This document shows, one piece after another, positions 40,659-42,583 of a stretch of DNA of 42,583 nucleotides; within the stretch, counting starts at the first letter, position 1; each line of letters begins with the position of its first letter. The notes below the pieces were generated by a model, which worked only from the letters and a program-made list of their open reading frames with translations, was not told the origin of the DNA and did no database searches. The stretch is from Candidatus Planktophila sp. (lineage in GTDB: Bacteria; Actinomycetota; Actinomycetes; Nanopelagicales; Nanopelagicaceae), in the NCBI GenBank assembly GCA_021741905.1, contig JAIOWZ010000007.1, positions 1 to 42,583 on the forward strand, given 5' to 3'. Made by a program: the position numbers and the translations under genes.

Positions 40659-41561
40659 ATGCGCGCACGGTTTCTTGTCAGTGAAGTACGAATTGGACTT
40701 CGTCGTAACTTAACGATGACTTTTGCAGTTATTGTAACAACAGCCATTTCATTGTCACTGCTCGGTATAGGCCTTCTTTCAAATGCTCAAGTAGGGGCGA
40801 TGAAGGATTATTGGTATGACAAGATCGAAGTTTCAGTTTTCTTGTGCGGAAATCTCTCAGAATCACCCTCATGTGCATCAGGTATTGTCACAGCTGATCA
40901 ACGCATAACTATCCAGAAGGATCTCCAGGATATGAGCGTCGTCGAGAGTGTTTTCTACGAATCACAATCAGAAGCATTCAAAAGATTCCAAGAGCGCTTT
41001 AAGGATTCAGCAATTGCCCAAAATGTGACTGCAGATCAGTTACCAGAATCATTCCGAGTAAAGCTGAAGGATCCAACTCAATTTTCAGTAATAGTTAGCG
41101 CATTTAGTGGTCGACCAGGTGTTGATGTGGTTCAGGATCAGCGAACAATTCTAGAGAAGTTCTTTAAATTGTTAGGTGTGCTTCGAAATGGTGCGTTAGC
41201 AGTTGGTCTTGCATCTGTCTTAACTGCAGCGCTTTTGATTTCAAATACATTACGTATTGCAGCCTTTAATCGTCGACGCGAAACAGGTGTGATGAGACTT
41301 GTTGGTGCATCATCGTGGTCAATTCAACTTCCCTTCCTGCTCGAAGGTGTCATCTCAGCCATTATTGGGTGGGGATTGGCAACTGGATTACTTGCAGGGT
41401 TAAAGACTGTAATTGATTCAAATGTTGCTCCACTTCTAACCTTCACAAAGTTCTTCGGATGGGGCGAGGTTTGGGTTGCATCTGCATGGTTATTGGCAAC
41501 AGGCTTAGTCGTCTCGATTCTGGCCTCTGTAATTACCCTTCGCCGTCACCTTAAGGTCTAA
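40659..41561 (+). CDS. ftsX: Cell division protein FtsX
   Basis: 300 residues with the FtsX topology. One N-terminal membrane helix (about 20-42) is followed by an extracellular domain (about 50-165) with two Cys (FLCGNLSESPSC) that likely form a disulfide, then three C-terminal helices. The sequence FNRRRETGVMRLVGASSW is the coupling region to FtsE. It signals to peptidoglycan hydrolases. A GAGGAG Shine-Dalgarno sequence precedes the ATG. Confidence 0.95.
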   Translation: MRARFLVSEVRIGLRRNLTMTFAVIVTTAISLSLLGIGLLSNAQVGAMKDYWYDKIEVSVFLCGNLSESPSCASGIVTADQRITIQKDLQDMSVVESVFYESQSEAFKRFQERFKDSAIAQNVTADQLPESFRVKLKDPTQFSVIVSAFSGRPGVDVVQDQRTILEKFFKLLGVLRNGALAVGLASVLTAALLISNTLRIAAFNRRRETGVMRLVGASSWSIQLPFLLEGVISAIIGWGLATGLLAGLKTVIDSNVAPLLTFTKFFGWGEVWVASAWLLATGLVVSILASVITLRRHLKV

Positions 41562-41612
41562 TTCCAAGCAACCTGGCGCTTCTCATTGCTTGGTAGTGAG
41601 AGAATTGAGTTC

Positions 41613-41634
41613 TGCTATCCAATAGTTGGATGCA
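41613..41634. promoter_or_regulatory. Dyad upstream of smpB
   Basis: ATCCAA (41617-41622) and TTGGAT (41626-41631) flank TAG. TGC (41613-41615) and GCA (41632-41634) extend the stem past one bulged T. It lies 24 bases before the smpB ATG and could be an operator or the end hairpin of ftsX. Confidence 0.35.
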
Positions 41635-41657
41635 TTCAATTAGGGCGGTGATGCGGC

Positions 41658-42161
41658 ATGGTTAAAGAGGTGGGCCGCAAGGTCATTGCCCAAAATAAGA
41701 AAGCTCGTCACGATTATTCAATTTCCGATGTGCTTGAGTGTGGATTGGTGCTTACTGGTACTGAAGTTAAATCCCTTCGCGCTGGCCGCGCATCTTTGAT
41801 TGATGGCTTTGCCATGGTCAATAATGGAGAACTGTGGTTAATGGGTGTTCATATCCCTGAATACACAGAAGGCACATGGACTAATCACACGCCACGTCGC
41901 GATCGCAAACTTCTTGTTCACAAAAATGAACTCAACAAACTCATTGGAAAGTTGAAGGATTCAGGAACAACCCTTGTTCCGCTGCAGTTATATTTCAAAG
42001 ACGGAAAAGCCAAGGTTGAGATCGCGGTTGCCAGGGGTAAAAAGGCCCATGACAAGCGTGAAGCGATTAAGGAACGCGAGGCTGATCGTGAAGTCTCGCG
42101 GGTTGTCTCTCGCACTTTGAGCGGTAAAGCCAGTCGCGCCGCATCAAAATATGAGGATTAA
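41658..42161 (+). CDS. smpB: SsrA-binding protein SmpB
   Basis: 167 residues. The OB-fold starts [26 protein letters not shown] in pieces typical of SmpB, with [18 protein letters not shown] and [15 protein letters not shown]. The basic C-terminal tail is [18 protein letters not shown] and beyond. It carries tmRNA to stalled ribosomes. Its partner ssrA begins 160 bases downstream. The ATG at 41658 is chosen because the nearby upstream ATG at 41651 is out of frame and stops at once. Confidence 0.97.
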   Translation: MVKEVGRKVIAQNKKARHDYSISDVLECGLVLTGTEVKSLRAGRASLIDGFAMVNNGELWLMGVHIPEYTEGTWTNHTPRRDRKLLVHKNELNKLIGKLKDSGTTLVPLQLYFKDGKAKVEIAVARGKKAHDKREAIKEREADREVSRVVSRTLSGKASRAASKYED

Positions 42162-42196
42162 CACCTTCTCACTTTTCTGATTTATACTTACCTCAC

Positions 42197-42240
42197 CGCC
42201 GCTTCGATACCTCAATTTTTGAGGCAACGTTGCGACGGCG
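42197..42240 (+). other. Hairpin between smpB and ssrA
   Basis: The outer arms CGCCGC (42197-42202) and GCG(A)CGGCG (42232-42240) enclose CCTCAA-TTT-TTGAGG (42210-42224). There is no T run after it. It may end the smpB message or mark processing. A TTGACA at 42248 follows. Confidence 0.4.
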
Positions 42241-42321
42241 CAAGAAATTGACAATTAAATAGGGGATAAGAAATACGTTTCTTTTTCTCCAAGTTGTATG
42301 TGTGAAAGCACATTAAATCTT

Positions 42322-42583
42322 GGGGGTGAACGGTCTCGACTTTGGATGTTGAGTCAGGGGAAGCGGGCCGAGGAAGCCGGAATGATCTCGTAAACCAATA
42401 ATCCGTGCAAAAAATAACTGCAGACCTTAAAAAGTCTGAATTCGCACTAGCTGCATAAGCTACTGTGATTCCGTTAGCCCAGGTGCCGCTCTCGACCTGG
42501 AATCTAGCGTCGACTAGGGGGCTTTTCACTTCATTGGTGTTGCAGACAATGAAGGAGAACAGTTTTGCAACTGAGTTCGTCGA
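42322..42583 (+). ncRNA. ssrA: tmRNA (ssrA), 5' part, cut by window end
   Basis: The 5' end GGGGGTGAACGGTCTCGAC is the tmRNA acceptor and D-arm half. The tag frame ends in GAA TTC GCA CTA GCT GCA TAA (stop 42456-42458), giving the proteolysis signal EFALAA. In that frame the tag reads back to a GTG at 42405 as VQKITADLKKSEFALAA. Pseudoknot-forming segments follow, and the 3' tRNA-like half lies outside the window. It is placed right after smpB as expected. A weak -10 (TTAAAT, 42313-42318) precedes it. Confidence 0.93.

Overview
This window reads as a chromosomal core segment of a genome-streamlined, low-to-moderate G+C actinobacterium. WhiB regulator, mycobacterial-type synteny (groES-groEL with whiB3, then guaB-guaB3-guaA; sucCD-perM-purN-purH; prfB-ftsE-ftsX-smpB-ssrA), nickel superoxide dismutase, UPF0182 and a zincin-like DUF2342 protein all point to Actinobacteria. 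The base composition, very short intergenic gaps and domain-trimmed proteins fit the freshwater acI group (Nanopelagicales). That placement is inference; no rRNA is present to confirm it.

Layout. 1-1.8 kb: end of groES, then groEL. 1.8-3.1 kb: whiB3 diverging from a MerR/B12 regulator that resembles the CarH photoreceptor. 3.1-6.9 kb: the GMP branch guaB-guaB3-guaA. 7-8.4 kb: a secreted cyclophilin and a convergent PIG-L deacetylase. 8.4-10.7 kb: UvrD/PcrA helicase. 10.7-19.2 kb: sucCD, perM, purN, purH, folD, a DUF3017 membrane protein, mdh and icd, joining the TCA cycle with the end of purine synthesis. 19.4-23.2 kb: an exported choice-of-anchor I protein, the NiSOD protease/enzyme pair, a hotdog thioesterase and a SRAP (YedK) DNA-protein crosslink protein. 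23.2-28.7 kb: aroA-rsgA-hisN and a copper ATPase. 28.7-32.8 kb (minus strand): small membrane protein, Lon-like YlbL, UPF0182, initiator tRNA. 32.9-35.5 kb: DUF2342 protein, YgjP-like metallopeptidase, DUF5679 zinc ribbon. 35.7-38.7 kb: a ThiF/TOMM-type E1-like protein followed by four pilin/TadE-like genes. 38.7-42.6 kb: prfB, ftsEX, smpB and the start of tmRNA.

PurH makes IMP, and GuaB and GuaA carry IMP to GMP. SucCD, Mdh and Icd supply TCA steps. SodX matures SodN. SmpB and ssrA form the trans-translation pair.

The main things to look at are: (1) a recurring TANNNT-N6-ATG/GTG arrangement at ten starts, which implies widespread leaderless mRNAs; (2) domain loss in IMP dehydrogenase (no CBS pair) and YlbL (no PDZ); (3) a candidate three-way-junction leader RNA before the zinc-ribbon gene; (4) a pseudopilin cassette with no pilus motor gene in view, next to a degenerate E1-like protein; and (5) the CarH-like regulator. 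No insertion sequence, prophage or CRISPR array was seen.
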